Shown here: positions 15,141 to 23,283 of the stretch, piece by piece | Numbering within the stretch: position 1 is the first letter of the stretch | How the letters are laid out: each line of letters starts with the position of its first letter | Program-made: the position numbers and the translations under genes | Notes under the pieces: model-generated | The model's database searches: none | The model's input: only the letters and a program-made list of their open reading frames with translations | What the model was told of the DNA's origin: nothing | NCBI RefSeq assembly: GCF_001552155.1 | Contig: NZ_BCQQ01000005.1 | Location: 1-64,000, forward strand | DNA from: Actinomadura formosensis NBRC 14204 | GTDB lineage: Bacteria; Actinomycetota; Actinomycetes; Streptosporangiales; Streptosporangiaceae | DNA: 64,000 nt | Reading direction: 5' to 3'

Positions 15141-16592
15141 TCAGCCGGCCTGGAAGACGCCGAGGCCGCCGGCGGCCATGTTCTTCATCTTGTGGCCGAG
15201 GAACGGATAGGTTCCGGCGTCGGGCAGGGTGAACTCGACGAAGCCGCCCTGTGTGGGCTGGAGGTCGAGGACCTGCGATCCGCCCTTCTCACGGTTGTCG
15301 CGCCGCAGCGTGTACTGGCCTTCCTTCCACACCGTGTCGAAGATGGTGCCGACGACGTGGAACGCGATGTTCTCGTTGGGTCCGCTGTCGTCCACCCAGA
15401 CCCGGACCCGGTCACCCGGCTTCACCTTGATCGGGGCGTACGCGTACTGGTTGTAGTAGCCGTTGAAGACGACCGCGTCGTACTGGCCGGCGAGCATCTT
15501 CTTCAGGTCGCCGGGCTTGCCCTGCGGCCCGAGGTACAGCTCCGACTGGACGAGGACGAACTCCTTGTCGACCTTGCCGAGGTCCGGCGGGTCGACGATC
15601 ACCGCCCCGTACATGCCGTTGCCCATGTGGTAGATCATCGGATCGGCGCCGCAGTGGTAGGTGAAGATCCCGGAGAAGTGCGCCTTGAACTCGTAGACCA
15701 GCGACTGCCCCGGCTTGATGGTGCGCATCTGGACGTTCGGCGCGACCTTCGAGGCGTGGAAGTCGATGGAGTGCTCCATCGTCCCCTTGTTCACCAGCGT
15801 GATCTTGAAGGTGTCGCCGACCTTGCCGCGCAGGATGGGGCCGGGCGCGGTGCCGTTGAACGTCCACCGGACCTGCTTGACGCCGGGCGCGACCTCCTCC
15901 TCCTTCTCGGTGACGGTGAAGGTGACCTCGTGGACGTCCTTGCCGTCGTTCTCCGGGGCCGCGGGGTCGCGCGGCTTCCAGCCGTCGGCGGGCTTGGCCG
16001 CGGGGTCGATCTTGGCGTTCGCGCCGTCGGCGGCGGCGGCCGTCCCCCCGGTGGAGTTTCCGGTGGACGCGGCGGCGGTGCCGGTCTTGCCGCCGGTCAC
16101 GGTCACCTCGACGAGCATGCCGGCGTCCTTGTGGCCGGGGATGACGCACCACGCCTGGGTGGACTCGGTGAGGACGCCCCAGTGCTGCGTCTCGGACTTG
16201 CCGGGTTCGAGCTGCTTGTTCGTCCGGCCCAGCAGGCTGAGAGTGTGCGCCTGGCTGCCCTTGTTGACGACGTTCACCGTGACGTCGGCGCCGGCCGGGA
16301 CGGTGACCTTGTTGGGCTTGATGTACATGTCGCCCTCTTCGAACTGGAGGGTGACCTTCTTCCCGGCTCCCGGCAGGGCCGCCTCGTCCGCCGCCGCGGC
16401 GACCGGCCTGCCCTCGTCATGGCCGTGACCGCCTGAGGAGGGCGTGATACCGGCCACGAGGAGGCCGACGACCAGTCCGAGCGCGAGCGCGGTGCTGATG
16501 ATGGGCAGGAAACCGTTCAGGACGGTGGACGAGCGCCGATGCGCGGGTGGTCTGTCCGGGGCCGGATCGTCCGGCGCGGGGGTTGTCGACAT
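15141..16592 (-). CDS. nirK: Copper-containing nitrite reductase with extra N-terminal cupredoxin domain
   Basis: A 483-residue exported enzyme. Residues about 28-48 form a membrane anchor or signal. Residues about 75-168 form a blue-copper domain with ligands His116, Cys149, His154 and Met159. A Gly/Ala/Thr-rich linker follows, then the two-domain NirK core: type-1 ligands His274, Cys314, His322 and Met327, type-2 ligands His279, His313 and a C-terminal His467 (LGHKM), and Asp277 as the catalytic acid in HSIDFH. The HVVGTIFD segment matches AniA-like NirK rather than the Alcaligenes form. It reduces nitrite to NO outside the membrane; the attached cupredoxin probably serves as built-in electron donor. 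It follows the MCO gene (62 bases) and precedes a small membrane protein. Confidence 0.9.
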   Translation of the reverse strand: MSTTPAPDDPAPDRPPAHRRSSTVLNGFLPIISTALALGLVVGLLVAGITPSSGGHGHDEGRPVAAAADEAALPGAGKKVTLQFEEGDMYIKPNKVTVPAGADVTVNVVNKGSQAHTLSLLGRTNKQLEPGKSETQHWGVLTESTQAWCVIPGHKDAGMLVEVTVTGGKTGTAAASTGNSTGGTAAAADGANAKIDPAAKPADGWKPRDPAAPENDGKDVHEVTFTVTEKEEEVAPGVKQVRWTFNGTAPGPILRGKVGDTFKITLVNKGTMEHSIDFHASKVAPNVQMRTIKPGQSLVYEFKAHFSGIFTYHCGADPMIYHMGNGMYGAVIVDPPDLGKVDKEFVLVQSELYLGPQGKPGDLKKMLAGQYDAVVFNGYYNQYAYAPIKVKPGDRVRVWVDDSGPNENIAFHVVGTIFDTVWKEGQYTLRRDNREKGGSQVLDLQPTQGGFVEFTLPDAGTYPFLGHKMKNMAAGGLGVFQAG

Positions 16593-16654
16593 GGGGACTC
16601 ACTCCAGATGGTCGGGGGTGGGGAGGGGCGGTGGCCGGCCGTGGCCGGTCCGGC

Positions 16655-17731
16655 TCAGCTGATCTCCATCTCGGTGACCAGCCCGAACATGCCCTGGGAT
16701 CCTTCGGCGTGCGGGAAGATGTGGCAGTGCCAGATCCACTTGCCGGGCTGATCGGCATGGATGAGGACGGTGTAGCGCTCCCCCGGCGCGACGTTGACCG
16801 TGTCGGCCTTGTAGGGCTGTTCCAGCGGGAACCCGTCCTTGGCGATGATCAGCTGGTCGACACCGTGCAGGTGCATCGGGTGCGCCATGGTGCCCGCGTT
16901 GACGTAGGTGACCTCCACCCAGTCGCCCAGGCGGGCCTTGAACTTGTCGGTCGCGGGGAACGACTTGCCGTTGAGCGTCATCCCGATGACACCGGCGTCC
17001 TGGATCTGGATGAACTGCTTCTGGGCGACCTTCTCCTTGTGCGGAGTCGGCAGGTCACCGAACTGGATCGCGCCCCACAGCCCGCTGCTCACCTGCTTGG
17101 TGCCGTTGTAGTGGGAGTGGTACCAGCTCGTCGCGATCCGCGTCACCGGGAAGGCGTAGGTGAAGGTCTCACCGGGCTTGATCGAGTCCTGGGTGACGTT
17201 GGGGACGCCGTCCATCTTGTTGGGCAACTGGATGCCGTGCCAGTGGACGCTGGTCGGCTCCGGCAGTTCGTTCTTCACGACGATGCGGACCTTGTCCCCG
17301 ACGTTCGCGCGGATCGTCGGGCCCGGCACCATGCCGTTGAACGCCCAGGCGTCCACCACCTTTCCGGGTTCCACCTCCCACTTCACGGGCTTGGCCGTCA
17401 TGCGGAACTCCTTGGTGCCGTCGGGCAGCACCGTGGGGACGAGGTCCTGGCCGCCCCGGCCCTTGGTGGCCGCGGGGAAGCTCTTGTCCCGCTTGGCCAT
17501 GGCCTGGTCCATGGACTTCCAGCCGTCCGGCCCGCCGTCGGCGGTCGCACCGTCATGTGAATTCGTATCGTGCTCTCCGGCCGGCGTACCGGCCGACTGT
17601 GACGTCTCCGCCACGGGCGCCGCGCCCGCCGCCGCGCCGCCGGTCTCGCGTGGGATCGTCCACAGCGAGACGGTCAGCGCGACGGCGAACGCGACCGCCG
17701 CGACGAGCATCCTCGATCTGGCACCCTGCAT
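16655..17731 (-). CDS. Exported multicopper oxidase
   Basis: A 358-residue protein with an N-terminal hydrophobic signal/anchor (about residues 8-26) and a low-complexity linker. The four copper motifs are complete: HWHG, WYHSHYN, HPMHLHG and the WHCHIFPHAEGSQGM block with type-1 Cys/His/Met. The length fits two-domain laccase-like or small MCO enzymes. First gene of the nirK operon; possible jobs are copper(I) oxidation, copper protection of NirK, or electron transfer. SD GAAGGGG is about 9 bases before the ATG at 17731. Confidence 0.88.
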   Translation of the reverse strand: MQGARSRMLVAAVAFAVALTVSLWTIPRETGGAAAGAAPVAETSQSAGTPAGEHDTNSHDGATADGGPDGWKSMDQAMAKRDKSFPAATKGRGGQDLVPTVLPDGTKEFRMTAKPVKWEVEPGKVVDAWAFNGMVPGPTIRANVGDKVRIVVKNELPEPTSVHWHGIQLPNKMDGVPNVTQDSIKPGETFTYAFPVTRIATSWYHSHYNGTKQVSSGLWGAIQFGDLPTPHKEKVAQKQFIQIQDAGVIGMTLNGKSFPATDKFKARLGDWVEVTYVNAGTMAHPMHLHGVDQLIIAKDGFPLEQPYKADTVNVAPGERYTVLIHADQPGKWIWHCHIFPHAEGSQGMFGLVTEMEIS

Positions 17732-17997
17732 CGTGCCGACCCCTTCCGGGCCAAGTTTTTACTAGCGAAATAGTTTTTATGATGTTGAATGTTCAAAGTC
17801 CAGCGAAGAGCCGTGTGAAGCGCCGCACAGTGCGACATCCGCAGGTAGAAGCGGCAGGTCAGAGGGCAGGGCCACAAAGGAATGCAGGCAAGCGGGCACC
17901 CCGGAGGCAGGATCCGGCACTCGGGTGGCAGAATTAGTTGATTAGACTAGTTTTTTCATTACCGGCAGGCGGAACCACGGGGCCCTAGGGTTGGATC
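17732..17997. promoter_or_regulatory. AT-rich promoter region of the nirK operon
   Basis: A 266-base gap between divergent genes, clearly AT-richer than its surroundings. It holds ttgaa-tg-ttcaa at 17785-17796, whose minus-strand TTGAAC half could be a -35 box for the MCO gene, a perfect CGCAC-A-GTGCG dyad at 17824-17834, and two related A/T tracts (actag...agttttt near 17761, gactagtttttt near 17944). No open frame of interest is seen. Which protein binds is unknown. Confidence 0.4.
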
Positions 17998-18438
17998 ATG
18001 ACCATGGACCGGCGGCGGCGGGGTGTGTTCCGGGACGTGCAGGCCGGACGGGTTCCGCCGCCCCCGGCGGCGGTCACGCTGGGCCGGGAGCTGATCGCGG
18101 TCGACCCGGAGGCGGGCACCATCGAGGTGGCGTTCGAGGCGGGCGAGCAGTTCCTGAACCCGGCGGGAGTCGTCCAGGGAGGATTCCTGGCCGCGATGCT
18201 GGACGACACGCCGGGGCCGGCGCTGGTCGCGACGCTGGAGGACGGGCAGTTCGCGCCGACCCTGGATCTGCATGTGCAGTTTCTCCGGCCGGCCATGCCG
18301 GGCCGTCTCATCGGCCGCGGGCGCATCGTGCGGCGCGGCGCCGAGGTGTGCTTCCTCGCCGGAGAACTTCTCGGCCCGAGCGGCAAGCCGGTGGCCGTGG
18401 CGTCGGCGACCGCGCGGATCAAGACCGTGTCGGCCTGA
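17998..18438 (+). CDS. PaaI-type thioesterase (hotdog fold)
   Basis: A 146-residue protein with the PaaI-family central helix FLNPAGVVQGGFLAAMLDDTPG (Gln replacing the usual His of the HGG motif, the Asp kept) and the DLHVQFLRPA strand that follows. It likely hydrolyses an acyl-CoA thioester. The ATG at 17998 has no clear SD, so translation may be leaderless. It runs convergent to the MarR gene with a 15-base gap. Substrate unknown. Confidence 0.82.
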   Translation: MTMDRRRRGVFRDVQAGRVPPPPAAVTLGRELIAVDPEAGTIEVAFEAGEQFLNPAGVVQGGFLAAMLDDTPGPALVATLEDGQFAPTLDLHVQFLRPAMPGRLIGRGRIVRRGAEVCFLAGELLGPSGKPVAVASATARIKTVSA

Positions 18439-18453
18439 CCGCCTCGCCGCGCT

Positions 18454-18897
18454 TCAGCGGAGGCCCGTCCACAGGTGGGACAGGAGGGCGGACAGCACCC
18501 GGACGGTGTCCTCGCCGTGCCTGGCGGCGAGGGCCCGTTCGTGGGCGCGGGCCGGGGCCTCCAGGCGTTCGAGCTTGTCGCGGCCGAGGTCGGAGACGTG
18601 CACCGAGACGCGGCGGCGGTCCCGGGCGGAGTGGGAGCGGTAGAGGTAGGCGGAGTCGACGAGGGAGTCCACGAGCCGGGTCAGCGTGGGATGCGGGATC
18701 TCCACGATGACCGCGAGTTCGCCCATCGAGATGTCGCCGGTACCGGCGAGGGTGCGCAGCACCCGCCACTGCTCGACGGACGTGCCCTCCTCCTCCAGGA
18801 CGGCGCCCAGGTCGCGGGTGAGGGCGCGCTGGGCGCGGGTGAGGAGATCGACGAGGTCGGTGCCGACCGTGGGGGCCGTGTCCTGTCGCTCGACCAC
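18454..18897 (-). CDS. MarR family transcriptional regulator
   Basis: A 147-residue winged-helix regulator: the helical dimer part is followed by SVEQWRVLRTLAGTGDISMGELAVIVEIPHPTLTRLVDSLV and the wing with RDRRRVSVHVSDLG, all typical of MarR. The start is taken as GTG at 18897, which has GGGGAGG 6 bases upstream; a longer version from an ATG at 18951 would overlap the divergent gene start. It is divergent from the truncated binding-protein gene at 18950 and probably once controlled the amide locus. Confidence 0.88.
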   Translation of the reverse strand: MVERQDTAPTVGTDLVDLLTRAQRALTRDLGAVLEEEGTSVEQWRVLRTLAGTGDISMGELAVIVEIPHPTLTRLVDSLVDSAYLYRSHSARDRRRVSVHVSDLGRDKLERLEAPARAHERALAARHGEDTVRVLSALLSHLWTGLR

Positions 18898-18949
18898 CGT
18901 GCGCCTCCCCTGTTCGGCCCGTCCGTGCACAGAGCATACTTGCCTGGTC

Positions 18950-19410
18950 ATGAAGGATTCGGTGGTACGGGACGGCACGGAGCTGCTGGTCACCGGACCG
19001 GACGCCACGGTACTGCGGCTGGGGCTGCTGCTGCCGCTGTCGGGGCCGCTCGGCCTGACCGGGCCGTCCGGGCTGAGCGCCGCCTGCCTGGCCGCGGCGG
19101 AGGTCAACGCGGCGGGCGGGGCCGCGGGGCGGCCCGTCGAGCTGGTGCCGGTGAACGCCGGGCGCGCTCCGGGCGCGGTGGCGGCCGAGGCCCGTTTCCT
19201 CGCCGACGCCGGTCTCGTCCAGGCGTTCGTCGGGTTCCACACGAGCGATGTGCACCGGGCCCTGGAGGCCGCGCTCACCGGACGGGTGCCGTACGTGTTC
19301 ACGCCGCCGCACGAGGGCGGCCCGAGACGGCCGGGCGTGGTGCTGCTCGGCGACTCGCCGGAACGCCAGCTCGGCCCCGCGCTGCACTGGCTGAGCGAGC
19401 GGCTGCGGCT
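18950..19410 (+). pseudogene. 5' fragment of an ABC-type amide/branched-chain substrate-binding protein gene
   Basis: About 154 residues of a periplasmic-binding-protein type I fold (LRLGLLLPLSGPLG start; AAEVNAAGG; FVGFHTSDVHRALEAAL), resembling AmiC/FmdD/UrtA-type amide sensors or binding proteins, which are normally near 380-400 residues. No signal peptide is visible, so it may be a cytoplasmic AmiC-like sensor. Homology stops near 19410, exactly where the sequence switches to a relic of a nirK locus. The frame then runs on as nonsense to a stop at 19711. The formamidase at 21592 is the likely functional partner of the original gene. Confidence 0.75.
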
Positions 19411-19592
19411 GCGGACAACCACCATTCGTCCGGATCCCGCGCATCGCGACATGGGGATGTACGCGGCCACAGACGCGTGCCTAGCCCAGGGGTGCCCGGG
19501 CTGCTCGACTCCAAGGCCGTCGTGGTTCCCTCCCTGTGCTTTAGCCGACCTGGAAGACGCCGAGGCCACCGACAGCCATGTTCTTCATCTTG
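19411..19592 (-). pseudogene. Relic of a second nirK locus (3' end of nirK plus 5' part of the small membrane gene)
   Basis: The segment aligns in the same orientation with 14975-15192: both begin gcggac(a/g)...accaccattcgtcc and end gccatgttcttcatcttg. On the minus strand it still encodes KMKNMAVGGLGVFQVG and a stop, against KMKNMAAGGLGVFQAG in the intact NirK, followed by a damaged copy of the start of the small membrane gene including a PDEWWLS stretch. About 36 bases are missing from the middle. The changes in the nirK tail keep the protein sequence, so the source copy was a functional, diverged gene and not a recent local duplication. The relic is cut on both sides. Confidence 0.8.
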
Positions 19593-19736
19593 GATTTCTC
19601 CGTGAACCCCCGCCTTCAGATGGGGAGGACGTGCCCCTGCGGAGCAGGACAGAAAAGGTAATCCCCAGGGCGAATCGCCGTTCACCGTCGCCTGCCGGAC
19701 GTGCGCACTAACATCGGAACCACTTGGGGGTGAGGC
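19593..19736 (+). mobile_element. Left flank of second TnpB element
   Basis: Between the nirK relic and TnpB lie a CCCCCGCC-TTCAGA-TGGGGAG stem (19605-19625 region), similar in form to the right-end stems of both TnpB elements, and a short GGCGA-A-TCGCC dyad near 19669. The first could be a leftover right end of another element; the second may belong to the left end. No TnpA gene is present. Confidence 0.4.
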
Positions 19737-20945
19737 ATGGCGCGGCAGGTGAAGCGGGCTTTTCGCTACCGCTTCTACCCCACGGACGAGCAGGCGGCGG
19801 AGCTCGCCCGCACGTTCGGGTGTGTGCGGCTGGTGTACAACCGGGCGCTGGAGGAACGTACCCGCGCCTGGTACGGCGAGCGGCGCCGGGTCTCCTATGT
19901 GGAGACCTCCGCGATGCTCACCACGTGGAAGAAGACCGAAGAGCTGGCGTTTTTGGCCGAGGTGTCGTCGGTGCCGCTGCAGCAGGCGCTGCGGCACCTG
20001 CAGACCGCATTCACCGGCTTCTTCGCCAAGCGCGCCAAGTACCCGCGGTTCAAGTCGCGCAAGAAGTCCCGGCACAGCGCGGAGTACACTCGCTCCGCGT
20101 TCCGCTGGCACGACGGTGAGCTGGCGTTGGCGAAGATGTCCGAGCCGTTGAGCATCGTGTGGTCCCGCCCCCTGCCGCAGGGGGCGGTGCCGTCCACAGT
20201 GACCGTCAGCCGGGATGCGGCCGGGCGCTGGTTCGTCTCGATCCTGTGCACCGATACCGTCGCCCGGCTGGAGCCGGTGGAGCAAGCGGTGGGGGTGGAC
20301 GCTGGGATCACCTCGCTGGTCACCCTGTCCACGGGGGAGAAGGTCACCAACCCTCGGCACGAGCGCCGCGACCGCGAACGCCTGACCAGAGCGCAGAAAG
20401 TCCTGTCCCGCAAGGCCAAGGGGTCGAAGAACCGGGACAAGGCCCGCCGCAAGGTCGCCCGGATCCATGCCCGGATCGCCGACCGGCGCCGGGACTTCCT
20501 GCACAAGTTGTCGACTCGGCTCGTCCACGATAACCAAGTGGTCGTGATCGAGGACCTGAACGTCCGCAACATGGTCGCCAATCACTCGCTGGCCCGCGTC
20601 ATCTCGGACGCCGCGTGGCGCGAGCTGCGGTCGATGCTGGAGTACAAGGCCGACTGGTACGGCCGTGAACTGGTGGTGATCGACCGGTGGTTCCCCTCCA
20701 CCAAAACATGCTCGCAGTGCGGAACCATCACTCAAACCATGCCACTTGAAGTGAGGGATTGGGAATGCGGCGGATGCCGCACCCGGCATGACCGGGACGT
20801 CAATGCCGCGAAGAACATTTTGGCCGCCGGGCTGGCGGTGTCGGCCTGTGGAGCCGACGTAAGACCCAAACGGCGCAAGCCCGGCGGGCGGTTGGTGACG
20901 AAGCAGGAAACCCAACCGGTGATGGTTGGACTCCCCCGCCTTTAG
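19737..20945 (+). CDS. tnpB: TnpB (IS200/IS605 OrfB family) RNA-guided nuclease
   Basis: A complete 402-residue TnpB. Residues 1-130 are the N-terminal helical/wedge part (VKRAFRYRFYPTDEQAAELARTFGCVRLVYNRAL). The RuvC residues are Asp188 (VGVDAG), Glu272 (VVIEDL) and Asp354 (HDRDVNAA), matching the spacing of characterised TnpB, and the zinc ribbon uses Cys325, Cys328, Cys344 and Cys347. All catalytic positions are intact. It is about 60% or less alike to the TnpB at the window start in the core by eye, so a different subfamily member. It has no TnpA partner and separates a broken binding-protein gene and a broken permease gene. The ATG follows GGGGTGAGG. Confidence 0.95.
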   Translation: MARQVKRAFRYRFYPTDEQAAELARTFGCVRLVYNRALEERTRAWYGERRRVSYVETSAMLTTWKKTEELAFLAEVSSVPLQQALRHLQTAFTGFFAKRAKYPRFKSRKKSRHSAEYTRSAFRWHDGELALAKMSEPLSIVWSRPLPQGAVPSTVTVSRDAAGRWFVSILCTDTVARLEPVEQAVGVDAGITSLVTLSTGEKVTNPRHERRDRERLTRAQKVLSRKAKGSKNRDKARRKVARIHARIADRRRDFLHKLSTRLVHDNQVVVIEDLNVRNMVANHSLARVISDAAWRELRSMLEYKADWYGRELVVIDRWFPSTKTCSQCGTITQTMPLEVRDWECGGCRTRHDRDVNAAKNILAAGLAVSACGADVRPKRRKPGGRLVTKQETQPVMVGLPRL

Positions 20946-20962
20946 ACGAGGGAAAAGTCAAC
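20880..20962 (+). mobile_element. Right end of second TnpB element / probable omega-RNA region
   Basis: Overlapping the last codons of tnpB are a CCAACC-GGTGAT-GGTTGG stem near 20911-20928 and an imperfect CCCCCGCC-TTTAGA-CGAGGG stem; the block ends AAAAGTCAAC at 20962, directly before a truncated permease frame. This parallels the first element's end (stem, then GCGTCAAT). The guide would be read from the permease remnant starting near 20963. Confidence 0.55.
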
Positions 20963-21595
20963 GTGCAGACCTGGGTGGCCTCGCTGCTGGTGCCCGACGC
21001 GGACAAGCTGATCAAGGATGGGGACCCGGACGGCACCGCCTTCTACGACGCGGCCCGGGTCGCGGGCGGCGCCTGGCTGGCCAAGCTCACCGCGCTGGCC
21101 ACCGCGATCGCGTGGGGGTTCGCCAACTCCCTCGTCGCGCAGGCCGCGACGTCCCGGCTGCTGTACGCCATGGCGCGGGACCGGCAACTGCCCGGCTTCC
21201 TCGCCAAGGTGCACCCCACGCGGAAGGTCCCGGTCAACGCGACGCTGCTGGTCGCGGCCGTCTCGCTGGCCCTCGGCCTCTACATGCAGCAGCGCAGCGA
21301 CGGCATCACCCTGCTCAGCTCCCTGGTCAACTTCGGCGCCATGACGGCGTTCCTGGTGCTGCACGTGTCCGTCGTCGTCCACTACGTCGTCCGGTCGGGC
21401 AGCCGGGACTGGTGGCGGCACCTGATCGCCCCGGTGATCGGCTTCCTGATCCTCGGCTACGTGGTGATCAACGCGAAGGTCGCCGCGCAGAAGCTGGCGT
21501 TCGTGTGGCTGGCCGTCGGCGTCGCCGTCCTGATCGCACTGCTCGCCACGCACCGGCGCCCGGCCCTGGCCGGCATCGAGGAGGAGAACGAATGA
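20963..21595 (+). pseudogene. 3' half of an APC-family amino acid permease gene
   Basis: About 210 residues with some five to six hydrophobic helices. The block FANSLVAQAATSRLLYAMARDRQLPGFLAKVHPTRKVPVNA is the classic helix 8-9 region of APC permeases (normally 450-500 residues), so the N-terminal half is missing. The GTG at 20963 right after the element end is the first possible start but would make only a partial transporter. The stop overlaps the formamidase start (ATGA at 21592), showing the two were one operon. Confidence 0.78.
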
Positions 21596-22602
21596 CGCTC
21601 AACGTGGTCTCGCTGGACGGCGCCGAGGCCGGCTACGCCTTCGGCGGACGCGAACCGGCCCTGACGGTCGCGCCGGGCACCGTGGTCGAGCTGACCACCG
21701 AGGACTGCTTCGGCGGCGCGGTCAAGGGAGTGGACGACCTGCCGAGCCAGGTGTGCGCCTTCCCCTACCTCAACCCCGTCACCGGCCCCATCGCCGTCGA
21801 GGGCGCCGAGCCGGGCGACGCGGTCGCGGTGCACTTCGTGGACATCCGTCCCGTCCGGGACTGGGCGGTCTCCACCACGTTCCCGCACTTCGGGGCGCTG
21901 ACCGCGACGCACACGACGGCGATGCTGCACCCGCCCCTGCCCGAGCGCGTGTGGATGTACGACGTGGACGCCGAACGCGGCGTCTGCCGGTTCCACGCCC
22001 GGGAGAGCGACCTCGAAGTGGAACTGCCGCTCGACCCCATGCACGGCACCGTCGGCGTGGCCCCCGCCGCCGGCGAAGTGATCATGAGCATCACGCCGGG
22101 CGCGCACGGCGGCAACATGGACACCCCGGAGATGCGCGCGGGCACGACGGCCTACTTCCCGGTCAACGTGCCCGGCGCCCTCATCTCCATCGGGGACGGC
22201 CACTGCCGGCAGGGCGAGGGCGAGGTGTGCGGCACCGCGGTGGAGGCGGCGATGCGCACCGTCGTGCTCGTGGACCTGGTCAAGGGCGCCGCTCCCCCGT
22301 GGCCGCGCCTGGAGAACGACACCCACCTGATGTCGACCGGCTCGGCCCGTCCCCTGGAGGACGCCTTCCGGATCAGCCAGCACGACCTGGTCACCTGGAC
22401 GTCCTCGCTGCTCGCCCTGGACGAGCTGGACGCCTACCAGCTCGTCAGCCAGGCCGGTCTCGCCCCGGCCGGCAACGTGGTCGACACCAACTACACGATG
22501 CTGGCCAAACTCCCCAAGACCGTCCTGCCGGGAGCGTCCGCCTACGACGGCCTCCACGCCCGCCTACGCGACACCGCCGCTGAGTACCTCTCCCAGCGCT
22601 GA
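21592..22602 (+). CDS. Acetamidase/formamidase family protein
   Basis: A 336-residue member of the FmdA/AmdA family, which hydrolyses short aliphatic amides to the acid and ammonia. The motifs DxxPGDAxAVHFxDIR, the GAHGGNMDTPE metal-site segment and the GDGHCRQGEGEVCGTAVEAAM block are intact. No signal peptide. It has lost most of its upstream operon: the permease is truncated and the TnpB element sits before it, so expression may be impaired or driven from the element. Its last 39 bases overlap the convergent ABC ATPase gene. Confidence 0.88.
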   Translation: MTLNVVSLDGAEAGYAFGGREPALTVAPGTVVELTTEDCFGGAVKGVDDLPSQVCAFPYLNPVTGPIAVEGAEPGDAVAVHFVDIRPVRDWAVSTTFPHFGALTATHTTAMLHPPLPERVWMYDVDAERGVCRFHARESDLEVELPLDPMHGTVGVAPAAGEVIMSITPGAHGGNMDTPEMRAGTTAYFPVNVPGALISIGDGHCRQGEGEVCGTAVEAAMRTVVLVDLVKGAAPPWPRLENDTHLMSTGSARPLEDAFRISQHDLVTWTSSLLALDELDAYQLVSQAGLAPAGNVVDTNYTMLAKLPKTVLPGASAYDGLHARLRDTAAEYLSQR

Positions 22603-23283
22603 CTTGCCGTCCGCGTACTCGGTGAGGTGGCCGTCGATCATCGTGTGAGCGTGGTCCACCGCGGCTAGCTGGGCCAGGTCGTGGGTGACCATGACCGTGG
22701 CCAACTGCTGGGTGTGGGTCAGGTCTGCCAGGAGCCTCACTATCTGGCCGCCCCGGTCGTGGTCCAGGGCGCTGGTGGGTTCGTCCACCAGGAGGACCTC
22801 GGGGGTGTTCATCAGCGCGCGGGCTATGTTCACGCGCTGGCGTTCGCCTCCCGAAAGCTGGTGCGGACGCTTGTGCTCCTTGCCGGCCAGACCGACCTCG
22901 TCCAGGAGGCGGCGGGCACGGTCGGCGGCGTGGCGGGGCGATCGGCCCGCCATGTGGGCCATCACCGTGAGCTGGTCGAGGGCCGTCAACGACGGCAGCA
23001 GGTTGGGCTGCTGGAAGACGATGCCGATGTGGTCGCGGCGCAGGCGGGCGCGCTGGGCGGAGCTCAGGCCGCCGACGTCGCGGCCCGCGATCTCGACGGT
23101 CCCGGAGGCCGGGGTGATGAGGGTCGCGGCGACGGCCAGCAGGCTCGACTTCCCGGAGCCGGACGGGCCGACCACGGCGGTGAACTCGCCCGGCCCGGCG
23201 GTCAGGCTCACGTGGTCGAGGGCGGTCAGCGTCCGGTCGCCGTCGGGGTAGGTGAGGACGACGTCGGTGAGGGCGAGGCTCAT
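22564..23283 (-). CDS. ABC transporter ATP-binding protein (MacB/LolD type)
   Basis: A 239-residue ATPase of the lipoprotein-export/MacB/FtsE-like class. Walker A is GPSGSGKSS, the Q-loop is in VFQQPNLLPSLTALDQL, the signature is LSGGERQR, Walker B is VLLVDEP, and the switch His is in VMVTHD. The ATG at 23283 overlaps the permease stop (ATGA). With the 23280-24305 permease it forms an exporter, probably under control of the divergent two-component system at 24471. Confidence 0.93.
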   Translation of the reverse strand: MSLALTDVVLTYPDGDRTLTALDHVSLTAGPGEFTAVVGPSGSGKSSLLAVAATLITPASGTVEIAGRDVGGLSSAQRARLRRDHIGIVFQQPNLLPSLTALDQLTVMAHMAGRSPRHAADRARRLLDEVGLAGKEHKRPHQLSGGERQRVNIARALMNTPEVLLVDEPTSALDHDRGGQIVRLLADLTHTQQLATVMVTHDLAQLAAVDHAHTMIDGHLTEYADGKSALGEVLSGGVA

